DNA from: Ceratopteris richardii
Taxonomy: Eukaryota > Streptophyta > Polypodiopsida > Polypodiales > Pteridaceae
Direction of reading: 5' to 3'
DNA length: 64,000 bases
Assembly (NCBI GenBank): GCA_020310875.1
Contig: CM035435.1
Coordinates: forward strand, 64,021,336 to 64,085,335
A program made the translations under genes and the position numbers. Within the stretch, counting starts at the first letter, position 1; each line of letters starts with the position of its first letter. The notes below the pieces were generated by a model. That model did no database searches. It was not told the DNA's origin and saw nothing but the letters and a program-made list of their open reading frames with translations. Below, piece after piece: positions 43,092 through 55,192 of this stretch.

Positions 43092-46000
43092 TCATTCCTT
43101 ACTTAGTAGTTTTAGCCTTTGATTTTCTTCTTCTTCTCTTTTTGCTTGATTCCCCTTCCACACGTCCCTCCTCCTGAACTCTGTCGTCCTCGACAGGCTT
43201 TTTGTGGCGACGTGAGTATGTCTGAATGACTTGTTGCTCTCGTTGATTAAGCAGATTGGCATGATATAGCATAAATTCTTTCCATTGGCTCTACTTGACT
43301 CCGTCTTCTGGTGCCTGTCTATGATCTGCAAAAAAACTCAATTCCTAGGCTACCATCCTGGCATTAAGATTCGAGGACATTTTTACAAAAATTTCGGAGT
43401 CCATTTCAAAAAGTCCGGTGAAAAACGCTTCTTCAAATGTCTGCATGTAAGTACTTGGCAAAAACATCAGCCTTGAGTATATAGCCATAAGTGTTAATCG
43501 GCTTGGTATATTTGATAGATAAAAAACGAGGGCGTCTGATCCCTGATTAATGCCAATGAAGTTCAAAAAGGTATATTGAGCATGCTGAAACACTTTAATA
43601 ACTGTAAGTAACATGCTCAAAATCTTATTAGTCATCTTAATGGCTAGATTTGGTATATTTGCATAGCGAGCTATCGAAATATTCCTCTATCTTGATCACA
43701 TATTCCTCTGTTGGTAAATAATCACGAGGTGGACTTGGTAGTAGTGGATAGTTGAGCCATTGATTATTAATGGTTCCCTGGCACTGTCCTTCCCAAAATT
43801 GCATTTGGGTACCAAACAAAAAGATGGATTTACTTGAAGTATGTATGGTGATGATTCCCAGTGTACCCTTAGGGTTGGATTTTTCTCTAAAAATTTCCTC
43901 CTCCATATGGGATCAGCTTTGTCGAATTCCTCTTGTGTGTAGGTGAATGTTTTCATGCTAAACTAGAGGTTGCCATCTGGCTCTTTATTGGTTGTGTTCT
44001 TTATATATTGTCGTGTTTGTTCTTTAAGTAAACCATATGGTACATTGAATGGTCTTATTATTTGTTCCAGATTCTTGCTTTCGATCTTTTCTTCCTTCAT
44101 GACCTTTACCACTTGATCTTCAAAATCATCAGTAAGTTGGGACACCAGTAGTGCCCTCTCGTGCTGGCTCGATTTTGCAATATCCTGATGATTTCTTTCA
44201 GATTAGATATCCGTTTCCTCCCTTATCGGTGAATGATGTAAGAGGGGAGATAGAGGACATACCTCAGTCTCCTCAGTAGCCTCTGTGGAGTGTGGAACTA
44301 TTGCTGTCCCCTCTGTCATCTTCTGTGCTAGTTGATCCTGTAGTTGCTTGATCAATTCATCCTTGTTTTTAATCTCCTCAGTGGCCTTCAGAATTGTTTC
44401 TTTATTTTTTAGGAGCTCCTCGCCTACGACAGTGAGTTGATCAATGTCTTCTAGACATTGTGCTATATACCTATTTTCGGCTGTCTTCCACTTTGTCCTT
44501 AGTTCTGTGGTATCATTCATATACCTCTTCTCCCATTCTGCAATGATGGCCTGCTCCTGCTTGAGCTGATCTTCATACCTAGCTATCTTTTCTTCCAATG
44601 CTTTTGTGTCCTTTTCTGGCACTTCAAAAGCTTCTATCGGTTGATTACATAGAAGGGTTGTCATCAGCTCCTTGTTTTTGTTTTGTAAGTTCTCTGCTTC
44701 TTCCATTTATATTTTGATTTGTGATTCCAGTATTTTGCTTTATGCATGTTTTCTCAGCCTCGCTAGCGTTATATTTACTTTGTAAATCTTGTAATTGTTC
44801 TTTTAGTTTCCTGTTTTCTGCCTCGAGGGTGTTGCATTGCTGCTTTGCCTCTTTGACTGCCTTTTCTTTCTCAACTATGTTCTTTTGTTCTTGAATCAAT
44901 TGGGCAGAGAGATTCTCACCGATCTCTTAGAATTGGCATTTTTTCTGCATTGCCTTGTCATATTCAGCATCAGCCTCAAGCATTAACTGTTGAGTGTCCA
45001 TGGCAGTTTTGATCATATGTTGAACCACTGGCTTGAGCTGAGCGACATCCACATTCAACCACGTTTTTGGGATGCTTGGAGCTTCCCCTGTTTGTACATC
45101 GTTTCCATGCTCTACATGTATAGTTTCATTATGTGGTTGTCTGATTGGAGTTGTACTTCTTGTTCTTTGTTGTCGTCTTCTTTATTAACGATCTTCATGG
45201 CACTCCCTTGAAATGTAACATCCATAGGGGAGGGTTCTACCACTACCCTTATTGGTGTAAAGGGTTCTGACTCTTCCACCGTATTATCTTCTGGTTCTTC
45301 CTTGGGATTTTTGAATAATCCCTCTCCTACAAACATAGTCTCTTGGATTTGAATGTTAGAAGCTTCATTTGACTTGATGACATGTACTCTCTCTTGGGAG
45401 GCCTCCTTCCCTACCTTGTCTTGGCTGGAGTTGATGGGCGTTTGATCCACCTTCATGCCTTCCTCTTCCACATTCTTGTTCACTTCATTTAACTCCTCCC
45501 ATTGTCCATCATCCTTAGACTCACTTCGAATGTCCACATTCAACAAGGAGGTGCCTGGTTCTTCTTGTGCATCTGATGATGAGCTTGAATTTACTAAACC
45601 CAATTCCCTATATCTATGCACCTTGGTCAGCCTCTTTTTTTGTTCTATATCCATGGGCTTGCTAGTAATGGTGTCCTTGTACTGATAGGTTTACTTGGCC
45701 TTCCATGTACTGGTGTGTGGCTTCCATTGCTTTGGCCAATTCTTCTTCCGTGATGGGCTGATGGTCTTCTAGTCTTGTTCTTGGAAGCACATGTGCCCTT
45801 TTGGTGGCTGGAACTTCAGCTTCTACTTGCATCATTTCCCTTAGTCTCTTTGTACCTCTCATTCTAGGTTGGGAGCTACTTTCTGCTTCCTCTACGATTG
45901 TTACTCCCTTCTTTTTCCGAGGAACTGTTGCAACCTTTGCATATTTGGCCATGCCTTCAGATGATGGCATCTCTCTTAAATGCTCTCTAATGCCCAAGGC

Positions 46001-46735
46001 ATGATATATCAATATGGTTAAGGCAACACTTCCATTAAAAAACTTCTTGTCATTCCACTACTTCTTTGCCTCAAACAACCGCTCTTGAATATATGGAGTC
46101 ATGTTGATTTGATTTCCAACTTGCTTAATAGCATGCGACACCATTTGTACTATGATCTTTTGCGGAGCCGTGTATCTGTGCATGTTGGGAAAGCAGAAGT
46201 GCTGATGGATGATTCTCACTTGGTCTTCAATATCAATGCAATTGATGTCATTGAAAGTTCGGGTCTTTGCTCCTCGACTTTCCTCCTTCAAGACCATGGT
46301 CCCATCCTTCTCCCATCAAACAGCTTCCTTAATTAAGTCATGTGTGAATTGGATAATGACCCATTCACCAACGGCGTCCACGACTCTAGCCTCCGGCACC
46401 AATGGGTCATGCAAGGCAGGCTGCAGAGTATTCATAACTTGGGCACATCGCTGAAAATCGGGCTTGTATATCAGTAACTCAAAGTATTTATGAATGCCCG
46501 CCTTCTTCATAATGTCCATGGTTGATGTGAGCTCATGTACTACTTTGAAGTCTTTGGACATTACAGGGAACTGGTGATCTGTATCCATGATTTTGATGGT
46601 TACTAGGAATAAGAAATCCCCTGCTGGTTGATCATCTCTAAACCAATGACCTTTTGCTTTAGTCACGCTTTGCAAAGGGAATTCAAGCACTTCCTCTTGA
46701 ATGGTAGTTTCAAAGTCTTCAGCGGCCATCTGCAC
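43092..46735 (-). pseudogene. Gypsy D accessory ORF, copy D2
   Basis: About 3.6 kb of minus-strand coding sequence, broken into about eight open pieces by frameshifts and stops. Order: N-terminal globular domain (SVTKAKGHWFRDDQP, IKIMDTDHQFPVMSKDF, KPDFQRCAQVMNTL, VRIIHQHFCFPNMHRYT); a basic nuclear-signal-like patch (VPRKKKGVTI, MRGTKRLREMM); an acidic linker; a long Glu/Lys/Gln coiled coil near 44210-44900; and a C-terminal domain (PYGLLKEQTRQYIK, WRRKFLEKNPTLRVHW, TFLNFIGINQGSD, YSRLMFLPSTYMQTF). It is clearly homologous to the D3 protein throughout. It lies after pol, where plant Athila/Tat elements carry an extra ORF. I do not recognise a family; function unknown. Confidence 0.75.
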
Positions 46736-47389
46736 TCGTAACTGAAAAGAGCATTAGCTTCTATAGAACACATGTCTTTAGTGATTGAAGTGACATTTCA
46801 TTCGTTGCGTCACTCCGTTCCCCTTGTTTGCATAAGTAGGATCTCTTACCACATATTTTTCATTTTCACTTCTGAAAGAAAATAAGAATTAGGATAGGAG
46901 AGGCTTATTTATTTACATAGTAGTTCCATTCCTATGAAAGTAGAAGCTATGAATTGTCCCCAAGTGGGGAATGTGCACCACTACTTTTGTTATGTACTTC
47001 ATGTGCTGAATGCCTGGCCTTGTAATGTGGCCCTATTATGCATACTTTAGGTGCATTTGATGCTTCATGTGTGCAAAAGAAAGCTTCTTGGTTCTGTTGT
47101 TCCATTCCTTGATGTTGCTTTGGTTTCCATCTCCATTGCATAGTAGGGGTTTTAAGCCTTGTCTTCTCCTCATTGCGTCATGCTGCGGGCACTTCTTTTG
47201 CCTTTTTTGTTGACCGAGTCGTTGGATTCCTGCTTCTCCGATATTTGTGACTATTCTTGTTTGGTTTCATGGTTTTACTGTGTCGATATAATGTTTTCTC
47301 GTGCTTTTCTATTTCTTGAGTGGCCACTTGAGTGGCCACTTGTCTACGACTGGCCTCTCACTCTTGAGGATGTCCTGTATATGAGAGGG
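46736..47389 (-). pseudogene. Gypsy D2 pol C-terminal tail
   Basis: Minus-strand coding relic at 46947-47141 with QWRWKPKQHQ and KVCIIGPHYKARHSAH. The latter matches KVCMIGPHYKAKHSAH of D3 (52610-52660). The stretch nearest the accessory ORF (46736-46940) aligns with the D3 spacer and is probably untranslated. D3 interrupts it at 47389. Confidence 0.6.
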
Positions 47390-48274
47390 TGTGTACCTAA
47401 GATCCAACTTAGGGACTTGTGGAGAAAGAGACTATACCTCGATCCCCCTCAAGTGCATATAGTGGGGATTCACGCTTTATTTATCAATCCGAGGAGTATC
47501 AAAACCTATCCGAGTGTATGAAGACATGCATTCAAATGATGATGAATGCAAATGAGCTTCCCAAAGAGTGCAAACAAGACCAAACCTAATCCAAACAAGC
47601 TTCAACTATCAATTATGGTGTCGCGATACTTGGAGCAGCAGCCAACAGTAAATTGAGCTTTTCTCTCAGCTCCGAACTCCGAATATAGCAAATAGCATAT
47701 ACATTTCAAAGCTCTCGAGAAGACGCATCCAATGGTGGTTTCAATTCTGACACTTCTACTTCAAGTTATGAGCAAAATACTGAGTCACAGGAATGACCTT
47801 CCTACACTTCAGCACTTCCTACACTTCACACACACCTTAACAAGAGCAAACAAACACTTTCATGGATAGAGAACACTTCCTAACACTTTTTTCAAGCAAA
47901 ACACATGCATACAAGCTCACAAAGAAGATGATACAGAGAGGAGAAGACACAAATTCCAAATTCTGTGCTCTTGATTCTCACAATGGCCAAAAGTCTTTAC
48001 AAAGAGTCACAAATTGACTTATATACATGCGCCCTAAAAATGGTCCTTTCACACAAGAGACCGGCACTTTATTGACTAAAAGGCTAATTTCCTACTAATT
48101 TACATGGGTAAGCTACTAATCTCCATGGGTATGCATCTAGAGGACTCCTCTAGCGCATTTACAACGGAAAATATGTTACAAAAATGGTTATAATACGAAA
48201 ATAGAGTGTTCAATTCGAAAAAATTTTGGGACTCTTCTTTTTCTCTGCCTTTTGCTCTTCTTAGCTCTGCAACA
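47390..48274 (-). repeat. Gypsy D3 3' LTR
   Basis: 885 bp, TGTGTACCTAAG to GCTCTGCAACA. It is very close to the D1 LTR (25777-26653). No primer site lies on its left, where D2 sequence ends in GAGAGG. Confidence 0.87.
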
Positions 48275-48292
48275 CTCTCCCCCTCTTTGTCT
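48275..48292 (-). other. Gypsy D3 polypurine tract
   Basis: The element strand reads AGACAAAGAGGGGGAGAG immediately before the LTR start TGTTGCAGAGC. Confidence 0.8.
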
Positions 48293-48652
48293 CTATCGTC
48301 CCTTGATAGGCTTTACTTCTTGTCTGTCACTTGTTGTCCGCATGCATCTCTTGGTTAGTTCTGCATGCTTGTTAGACAGGTGTTCAGTTTTGATGGCCTC
48401 TTCTTGATTCTTCTTTTACATCCTCTAGGCCTGATGCATTCGTGTTGCCTGTTAAGTCGGGATGCCACGCACGCCACCAGTGGAAGGTATGAAGGTCTAG
48501 TTCTTCAGCCTTTGATCTGGACTTTCCGAAGATCAAGAGGTTGAAGTACCTTCTTGGGGTTCTGGAACCGCCGGATATCTTCTTGCACTTCTTCATGGAT
48601 ACTTCCTGGCCTTGGTTCCTCCTTCCCTCCTATGTGCTTTTCCTTGATGTGT

Positions 48653-48700
48653 GCCCCTGCGGGGCTCTGTGCAGAGATGGGTGTTGCGCCCCTACGGGGC
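48653..48700. repeat. Paired 13-bp palindromes in D3 3' region
   Basis: GCCCCTGCGGGGC at 48653-48665 and GCCCCTACGGGGC at 48688-48700, spaced as at 27162-27209. Confidence 0.75.
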
Positions 48701-48757
48701 TTCTTGCAGAGATGTATCTTCATATATGATCTTTTTAGTGAAGCTTCTTTCTTTGTC

Positions 48758-51700
48758 TTATTCTTTTCTTCTTTTCTTCTTTTTGCTTGACTCTCCCTCA
48801 ACACTGCCCCGCTCCTGAACTCTGTCGTCCCCGACAGGCTTTGGAAGTCGATGGGAGTATGTTCTGTACACTTTTTGCTCTATTTCATTAAGCAGATTAG
48901 CTTCATGTATCATGAGTTGCTTCCACTGTTCTGCTTGCAAACCATCATGTGGTGGCTGTCTGTGGTCAGTGAAGAAGCTTAGCTCATATGCCACTAATCT
49001 GGCATTCAAGTTCGTTGACATCTTCAAGAAGACTTCTAAATCAATTTCAAAAAACCCTGTGAAAAAGGCTTCTTTGAATGTTTGCATATATGTACTCGGT
49101 AAAAACATCAGCCTAGAATAATATGCCATTATTGTGGGTTGGCTAGGCATAACAGACAAATAAAAAATGAGGATATCTATTCCTTGATTAATACCAATGA
49201 AATTCAAAAAGGTATAAGCCGCGTGCTTGAACACTTTCAATACTGTAAGTATCATGCTTAGTATTTTATTTGTCATTTTGATTGTTAAATCCGGGACTGT
49301 TGCGTAACAGTGTAGCCAAAATTTGATTGTTTTTACCATGTAATCCTCTATTGGTAGATAATTATGGGGTGGGCTTGGAAGTAGCGGATAATTCAGCCAC
49401 TGTTTATTGATCACACCATTCTTCTGCATGTCCAAAAATTCTCTTGCTTCTCGGCGACGTGGTGTTAGGCAAAATGAAGGATTTACCTGTAATAAGTATG
49501 GTGCTGCTTGCCAGTGCACCCGCAATGTAGGATTTTTCTCCAAAAATTTTCTTCTCCATACAGGCTGTGCCACTTCAAATTCTTCTTGAGTATAATTGAA
49601 GGTGTCATCTTTAAAATGCAATTGTTCGTCTTGATTTTTCTGTGTGGTCTTCTTTATGTATTGCCTTGTCTTCTCTTTCAATAATCCGTATAGAATGTTG
49701 AAAGGCTTCATTATGGTTTCCAAGTCTTTGCCCTTTATTTTTGCTTCCTTCATTACTTTGATCACTTCATTTTCAAAATTCTCTATCAATCGGGACACCA
49801 ATAGTGCCCCTTCCTTCTGACCTATTTCTGCAGTGTATGGCATTGGATGATCATCATGTGGTTTTGCTCTCTGCTCTTTTATTGGAGAATTATAAATCGG
49901 GGGAGATAGAGGATGTACCTCTACCTCGTCAGTAGGATTCTCTTGTATTGGCTCTACTGGTGTCCCGATGGGTACTTTCTCTGCTGCGTTAGTTTCTAAT
50001 TGTGCCAGACGTTCAGTCTTTTCTTTAACTTCTTGCATAGCTGCCCTGAGTGCCTCTTTGGCCGCAAGTAGCTCATTACCGATCTCTGCTACTTGATCCA
50101 TATTTTCACTGTAACTTACTGCAAGTTTTCCATTGGCCGTATTCAGCTGCTTTTTTAGATCATTGGTTTCTTGAATGTACCTACGTTCCCATTCTTCTCT
50201 TAAGGCTTGCTCTTGCTTCAACAAATCTTCATATTTCTCAATTTGATCTCTTAGTTCTTTCTGGTCAATAGCTGTAGTCTCTTGTTTTTTCGATAGGCTG
50301 GTCATACACTAATGCCTTCATCAGTTCTTTATTGCGACCACGTAAGCTATCGTTTTCTTCCATGTATACTTTCAGTTGTGTTTCGAGCTGGTTGCTGCGA
50401 GCTTTCATCCTCTCTTTGTCAGCTTCGTTGGCTTCATGTTGTCTTTGTAAGTCTGCTAGTTGTGCCTGGAGTTGATGATGCTGCTTCATCAATGTATCAC
50501 ATTGTGCTTTGACAGCGAGTAATTCCGTTTCTTTGGCTGAAATTTCTTGCTGGGCCTGGATGAGTTGTTTGCGGACAATTGTTCACTCATGATTTGAAAT
50601 TGATTCTTTTCCTGCATTGCCTTGTTGTAATCTGCATCTGTTTCCATCATTGCATGTCCATGGCAGTTTGTATCATTTGCTTGACCACAAGTTTTAAGTG
50701 AGTAACATCAACATTTAACCAGGTGGTAGGGATGCTAGGTTCGTCACCTGTGGTAACATCTTTCCCTTGTGCCACATGCAACGTAGTATCATGGGGCTGC
50801 CAAATATGGAGTTGTATCCATGGCTCAGCCTCTCTGTGGTCAATCTTGCCTTGTGGTGTATCATTAGGTACTTCAATCACAATCTGTTCCTTATTTTGAG
50901 GTACATTTTCATCTTGATCCATGCATGTTTGTAGTTATTCTTTGACTGGATGCACTACTTCTTTATTAGTGATTGTAGCTTCTTTGATGTTGATCTTGGA
51001 CTGATCGTTCAATTGAATAATATGTACTGTTGATTGTCAGGTGTAACTTTGACTTGATTAATCTTTGTCCATTCTTCATTGTGCGTTTCTATTCTTATAT
51101 CAGTGTCTAATGTGTCTTTCTCATGGCTGGATTCTTCATTAGAGCTCGAATATTCTAATCCCAGTTCTTTATATCTGGCAGTCTGTTCTGGGGTTTGTTC
51201 TTTATCTTTTTGTTGAGTTCCTTGACTGGCCGCTTGTCTGTACTGATGACCTTGAACATTCAAGTTTACTTGCCCTTGCATGTACATATGTATTTCTTCT
51301 AATGCTGCTGAGAGGTCTCTTTTAGTGATTGGTGGCTGCATCATAGGAATCTTTGGTAATGTGTGGGTCCGCTTTGATTGTGGTGTCTCCTGCGCTTCTT
51401 CCTCTCTAATGCGTTTAGTGCCTCTCATGGGTTTCTTGGAACTGGTTCCCACTTCTTCAATAGAGATTACTGTTTTTTTCTTCTTCGGAACTGTTGCTCA
51501 CTTTGCATATCTTCCGATCTCTGTTGAGGTAGGCATCAAACGTAAGCAATTTTTCATGTCAAGTGCCTCATAAATGAGTAGGGTCAAGGCCAAACTCCCA
51601 TTCAGAAACTTTTTCTGACCCCACTTTTTCTTTGCTTCGAATAGGCGGTCTTGAACATACGGAGTCATATTTACCTTATTTCTGACTTGTCTCATAGCAT

Positions 51701-52305
51701 GTGATAGTAATTGCACAACAAATTTTTTGAGGTGTTGTGTATCTATGCATACTCTGAAAGCAGAAATGCTGGTGCACTAAGCGAATAGAGTCTTCAATAT
51801 CCATTCTGTTGATTTTGAAAAATGTTCTCTTTTTCGGATCATGACACTCATCTTTGACATTGGTGAGTCCATCTTGATTCCATCCAAAAGCTCTGTTGAT
51901 TAACTCATGAGTGAATTGAATTGTTTTCCATGTACCAACTTTGTCAAGTACTCTTGCCTCTAGGACTGATGGCTTATTCGGTACCGACTGGAGTGTGTTC
52001 ATCACTTGTGTACATCTCTGAAAATCAGGCAGATATATTTAAAGTCTCAGGAATGCATCAATTCCTGCTTGTGTCCAGACATCTGTCATGCGTGGTAATC
52101 CTTGTATGATAGTCTTGAAGTCTTGTGACATGATAGGAAAGTAGTGATCCCTATCCATGATCTTGATGGTCGCCATGAAAATGAGTTGGGACACTGGTTG
52201 ATCATCAAGAAACCAATGACCTCTTGCCTTTGTTATTGATTCAAAGGGAAGAAGCTGGATCTCTTCCTCTTGCGTAGCCTCAGAATTAGAAGATGCCATC
52301 TGCAC
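48758..52305 (-). pseudogene. Gypsy D accessory ORF, copy D3
   Basis: About 1,180 codons from ATG 52305 (MQMASSNSEATQEEE) to the stop at 48758, in a few frames separated by a handful of shifts. The last 515 codons (50305-48758) are uninterrupted. Order: globular N-domain (SITKARGHWFLDDQP to VQDRLFEAKKKWGQKKF); basic patch (KKKKTVISIEE, MRGTKRIREEE); acidic linker; coiled coil of about 200 residues (near 50490-49900); and a C-terminal domain with WRRKFLEKNPTLRVHW, NPSFCLTPR, FLNFIGINQG and a lysine-rich end. No RT, protease, nuclease or envelope-type membrane motif is visible. Its strong amino acid similarity to D2 despite many substitutions suggests past selection on the protein. Function unknown; a capsid-like or nucleic-acid-binding role is only a guess. 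Confidence 0.8.
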
Positions 52306-52783
52306 TCAATATAGAGCAGTAATTAGTGTCAAGATGGTATCAAGAATCATCCTTCATTTACCCTTCGTTAGATTGGCAACGCTCCGCGTGAATTGTGTCG
52401 TCCCTTCCCCGTGGGTGTGAGAAAGGTAATACCTAGAATTTTTCATACTTTTATATATTTTTATGTTTTTGTCTGAAAGAAAAACAGAAAAGTTAGTTCA
52501 TAGCCGAAGCGGTTATTGAATCTTGAGTGATTTTCTTAGATTATGTACAAGTGCTCTCCTATTTCCCGAGAGGGAAATGTGCTTCACTATCCTGAAATAG
52601 AAGAAAAATGTGCCGAATGCTTGGCCTTGTAATGTGGCCCTATCATGCATACTTTGGGTTCTGGTAACTCCAAATGTGTGCAACTCGAATTATTTGGTTG
52701 AGCATACAGATTGTCTTGCCTTTCGGCATCCAAATCTGCTTTACTCTGTTGGGACAGATTGTGTTCCCAACATTCCTGGTGAA
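52306..52783 (-). pseudogene. Gypsy D3 spacer and end of pol tail
   Basis: Sequence between the accessory ORF and copia B. On the minus strand it encodes a KQIWMPKGK-type motif near 52720 and KVCMIGPHYKAKHSAH near 52640, homologous to D2. The rest (52306-52560) looks non-coding. Confidence 0.6.
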
Positions 52784-52788
52784 TGTGG
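52784..52788. repeat. Target-site duplication of copia B (left)
   Basis: TGTGG, identical to 58799-58803. Confidence 0.9.
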
Positions 52789-53085
52789 TGTTACCGTTAG
52801 TGTCCATGTGAAAGGCCAAATGGCCACCGGACACTTCTTTGTATATGTTCTTTAATAAAACATATAGTGGCCTGGTCAGTCAAAGACTGTAAGTTCGATC
52901 GCATTTGTAAGACCTAAGAAGTCTGTCTTCGTGCTCCTTGTGTACTGTGTTTTCTGCGTATTCTACAGCCTTTGTGCGGAGTACTGAGTGCAGCCTGAGG
53001 AGCTCGGTTTTCTACTCCGAGCATATCGTCGTGGAGCTCTCAAGAAGGAGAGAGCACTGTGGTGCATCGCCATCGAAATACTTCA
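52789..53085 (+). repeat. Copia B 5' LTR
   Basis: TGTTACCGTTAGTG to CGAAATACTTCA. A TTTAATAAAACATATA segment within it resembles a poly(A) signal region. Confidence 0.92.
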
Positions 53086-53086
53086 C

Positions 53087-53098
53087 TAGTATCAGAGT
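53087..53098 (+). other. Copia B primer binding site
   Basis: TAGTATCAGAGT matches the initiator-Met complement TGGTATCAGAGC at 10 of 12 bases. Confidence 0.75.
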
Positions 53099-54307
53099 AG
53101 TTTGAGGCAAAAGCTTTGTTCCTTTTGTGCGAGCGAAGCAAGCACCCCCCCCCCCCCCCCAAGGCTTTCTCCAAGGCTTACGACCAAGGTGGTGACCAAG
53201 GCATAGACCTTGGCATACCTTGTCATCCGAGTCACCGAAGTCACCATTGGTGCCGTTGGCTACGCATGAGGGAGGACCTCAACGATCAAGGAATATAGAG
53301 GTTCCTGGTACTTCCCGAGAGGTCACCCATCCCAGTACTGTTCTCCCTAGAGCTCACTTAACCGTGGCAATCTCTTGCCACTAAGCTACACTCTTGTGGT
53401 GTTTGAAGAAGGGGAAAGACTAAGGTTGACATTACCTTGAACAAGTTTTGGTCCCTCAAAGCTTCATTTTTGCTTTCAAAGCCTATTTCTGAAGCAATTT
53501 TGGGGTTTTTTGGAGCCATTTCGGAGTACTTTCGCACATAGTTCTCTTCACACAAGTCCAAGAACATCAAGAAGAGTGTTCCTTGTACTTCTCAAACAAT
53601 AAATATCAACCTTTGGGGCTGTATTTTCAGCCACACTCGTAAAACTACAGGTTTCTCGAGGGGTTTTCAGTTTTGGTGGGAGCAGTCGCTGCAAATTTAT
53701 GCAAGTTTTTAAAGCCTAAAACATCAGAGTTGACAGACACTTGCAGGTGTTATTGGCTAGTTTTTGGGCTGTGTATTCAGCCTTTTAGTGTCATTTTACT
53801 GCATATATTGAGCACATACACACCATGTACGCTTCTATGGATACCACTTATGTACGTCCATGTGGTCATTGATATAGCGGTTACGTTCTTCACATAAAGA
53901 CTTTTACGTTTGATAAAGAGGATCGTGGTGAGGTTTTCTTAACTGGGAGACACCCAGATGTCGGGGTCTCTTCGGTGATGCAGATGGAAGACTTACCCAG
54001 CCTCGCCATAGGAGATGTATGATAGTTGTTCATAGGTGCTCGATAAGCCTAGTTGGCTTCTATTGGGTAACTGATTATATGCAGTGGAGTCAGTGATTCA
54101 CTATGCAGGTAGACATGTCAGTACTTGCAGTTTTATGATACTTTGACACTGTTCATATGCTAATTTTGCAGAGGATACTCTGGCAAAATATTTCCAGATT
54201 TCTGGTTTAGTCAACTATACAGTGGTCGATTTACTCCTTGATATACTTATTTGTTGGTGTTTGGACTCTTCTAGCTCCATTATCATTCTATTCAGTTCTC
54301 TACGATC
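53099..54307 (+). other. Copia B leader
   Basis: A 1.2-kb untranslated leader, homologous to the leader of the minus copy. It contains a run of 16 C at 53145-53160, several CCAAGG(C/T) repeats at 53160-53220 and the 5S-like segment at 53310-53388. No conserved reading frame is visible. Confidence 0.75.
53310..53388 (-). repeat. 5S rRNA-like segment with adjacent tRNA-type A box
   Basis: Read on the minus strand, GTTAAGTGAGCT (53362 leftwards) resembles the 5S A box GTTAAGCGTGCT. GGGAGA sits near the intermediate element GGGCGA. GGATGGGTGACCTCTCGGGA matches the C-box region. Spacing from A box to C box (30 bases) equals that of plant 5S genes, and about 44 of 55 positions agree with the plant 5S consensus as I remember it. 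Upstream on the same strand, TAGCTTAGTGG (53388-53378) fits a tRNA/SINE A box. The 5' half of 5S rRNA is absent. Confidence 0.75.
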
Positions 54308-55192
54308 ATGGCATCAGAGGTCTCAGGCACATCCGGTGGATCAAGGTCTAGTGCTAGTGTTCCAAGGAGGAGCTATAACTTGCAGGGCAAAGACCATTTT
54401 GAGATCCGAAAATTTGATGGCACAAACTTTGTTCTATGGAAGAATCAAATTAAAGATGTGTTGATTCAAAGGAGGCAATGGAAGCCAGTAAATGGGATTT
54501 CAAAGAAGCCTACTTTCATGGATGAAGATGATTTGGATGAGTTAGATGAAATGGCCACGTCTACCATTCACTTGCACCTGGCAAATAATGTTTACTTTAC
54601 AGTATTAGACTGTGAAAGTGCAGAGGAGCTTTGGAAGAAGTTATGCAATACATATGAAAAAGAGACGGCATCAAATAAAGTGTATCTGATGAGAAAATTA
54701 TATGACCTTCGTATGAAGGACACGGATAGTGTTGCTGCTCATCTAAATGAGTTTGATGCTATATTCTCCTAGTTACAGGCTCAGAAAATGGATATGGATA
54801 ATGAAATGAAAGCAATATTGTTGTTATGCACCCTGCCATCATCATGGGATACGTTTTGCACAGCTATTAGCAACAATGCACCTAATGGTAAACTCGTCTA
54901 TGATGACATATGTGGAGCACTCTTGAGTGAGGAGATTCGTAGAAAATCTATGGTTGGCACTCAGAGTGGAGATGCATATAATGTTCGTGATTCTTACCAA
55001 GGAAAGAATCAACAACGTGGCATGAGCAAGAACAAGGAAAAGAATGGTCAACGGAATAAGAGTAGAAGTAAATCAAGGAAGAGGGATATCGAATGCCATT
55101 ATTGTCATAAGAAAGGACACATGAAGAAAGACTGTTATGCATTAAAGAATGCTAAAGGTAAAGGACAGAATGTTGATGGGCATGTTAAATAG
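54308..55192 (+). pseudogene. Copia B gag
   Basis: Starts at ATG 54308 (MASEVSG). UBN2-type gag: FEIRKFDGTNFVLWKNQI, then the acidic DDLDELDEMA, LWKKLCNTYEKE, LYDLRMKDTDSV and LLCTLPSSWDTF. A basic region precedes the CCHC knuckle CHYCHKKGHMKKDC near 55105. TAG codons at 54770-54772 and 55190-55192 lie in the same frame, each where Gln (CAG) is expected. Gag-pol then continues in frame. Confidence 0.88.

Larger units (their letters stand above)
41450..47389 (-). mobile_element. Gypsy D copy D2, 3' part
   Basis: Minus-strand element: 3' LTR (41450-42331), polypurine tract, large accessory ORF and a piece of the pol C-terminal tail. The left flank of the LTR carries no primer site, so this is a true 3' end. 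The element is cut at 47389 by the LTR of D3; its 5' part should lie beyond D3, outside the window. Confidence 0.8.

Noticed and set aside
43092-46735. Host genes encoding coiled-coil proteins
   Set aside because: Two copies occupy the same place between pol tail and polypurine tract/LTR of family D elements, so they belong to the element.
53145-53160. Run of 16 C as a functional element
   Set aside because: The other copia B copy has a GGGTGGGCGGGCG-type sequence at this place, so it is a slippage-prone run; its length may also be a sequencing artefact.
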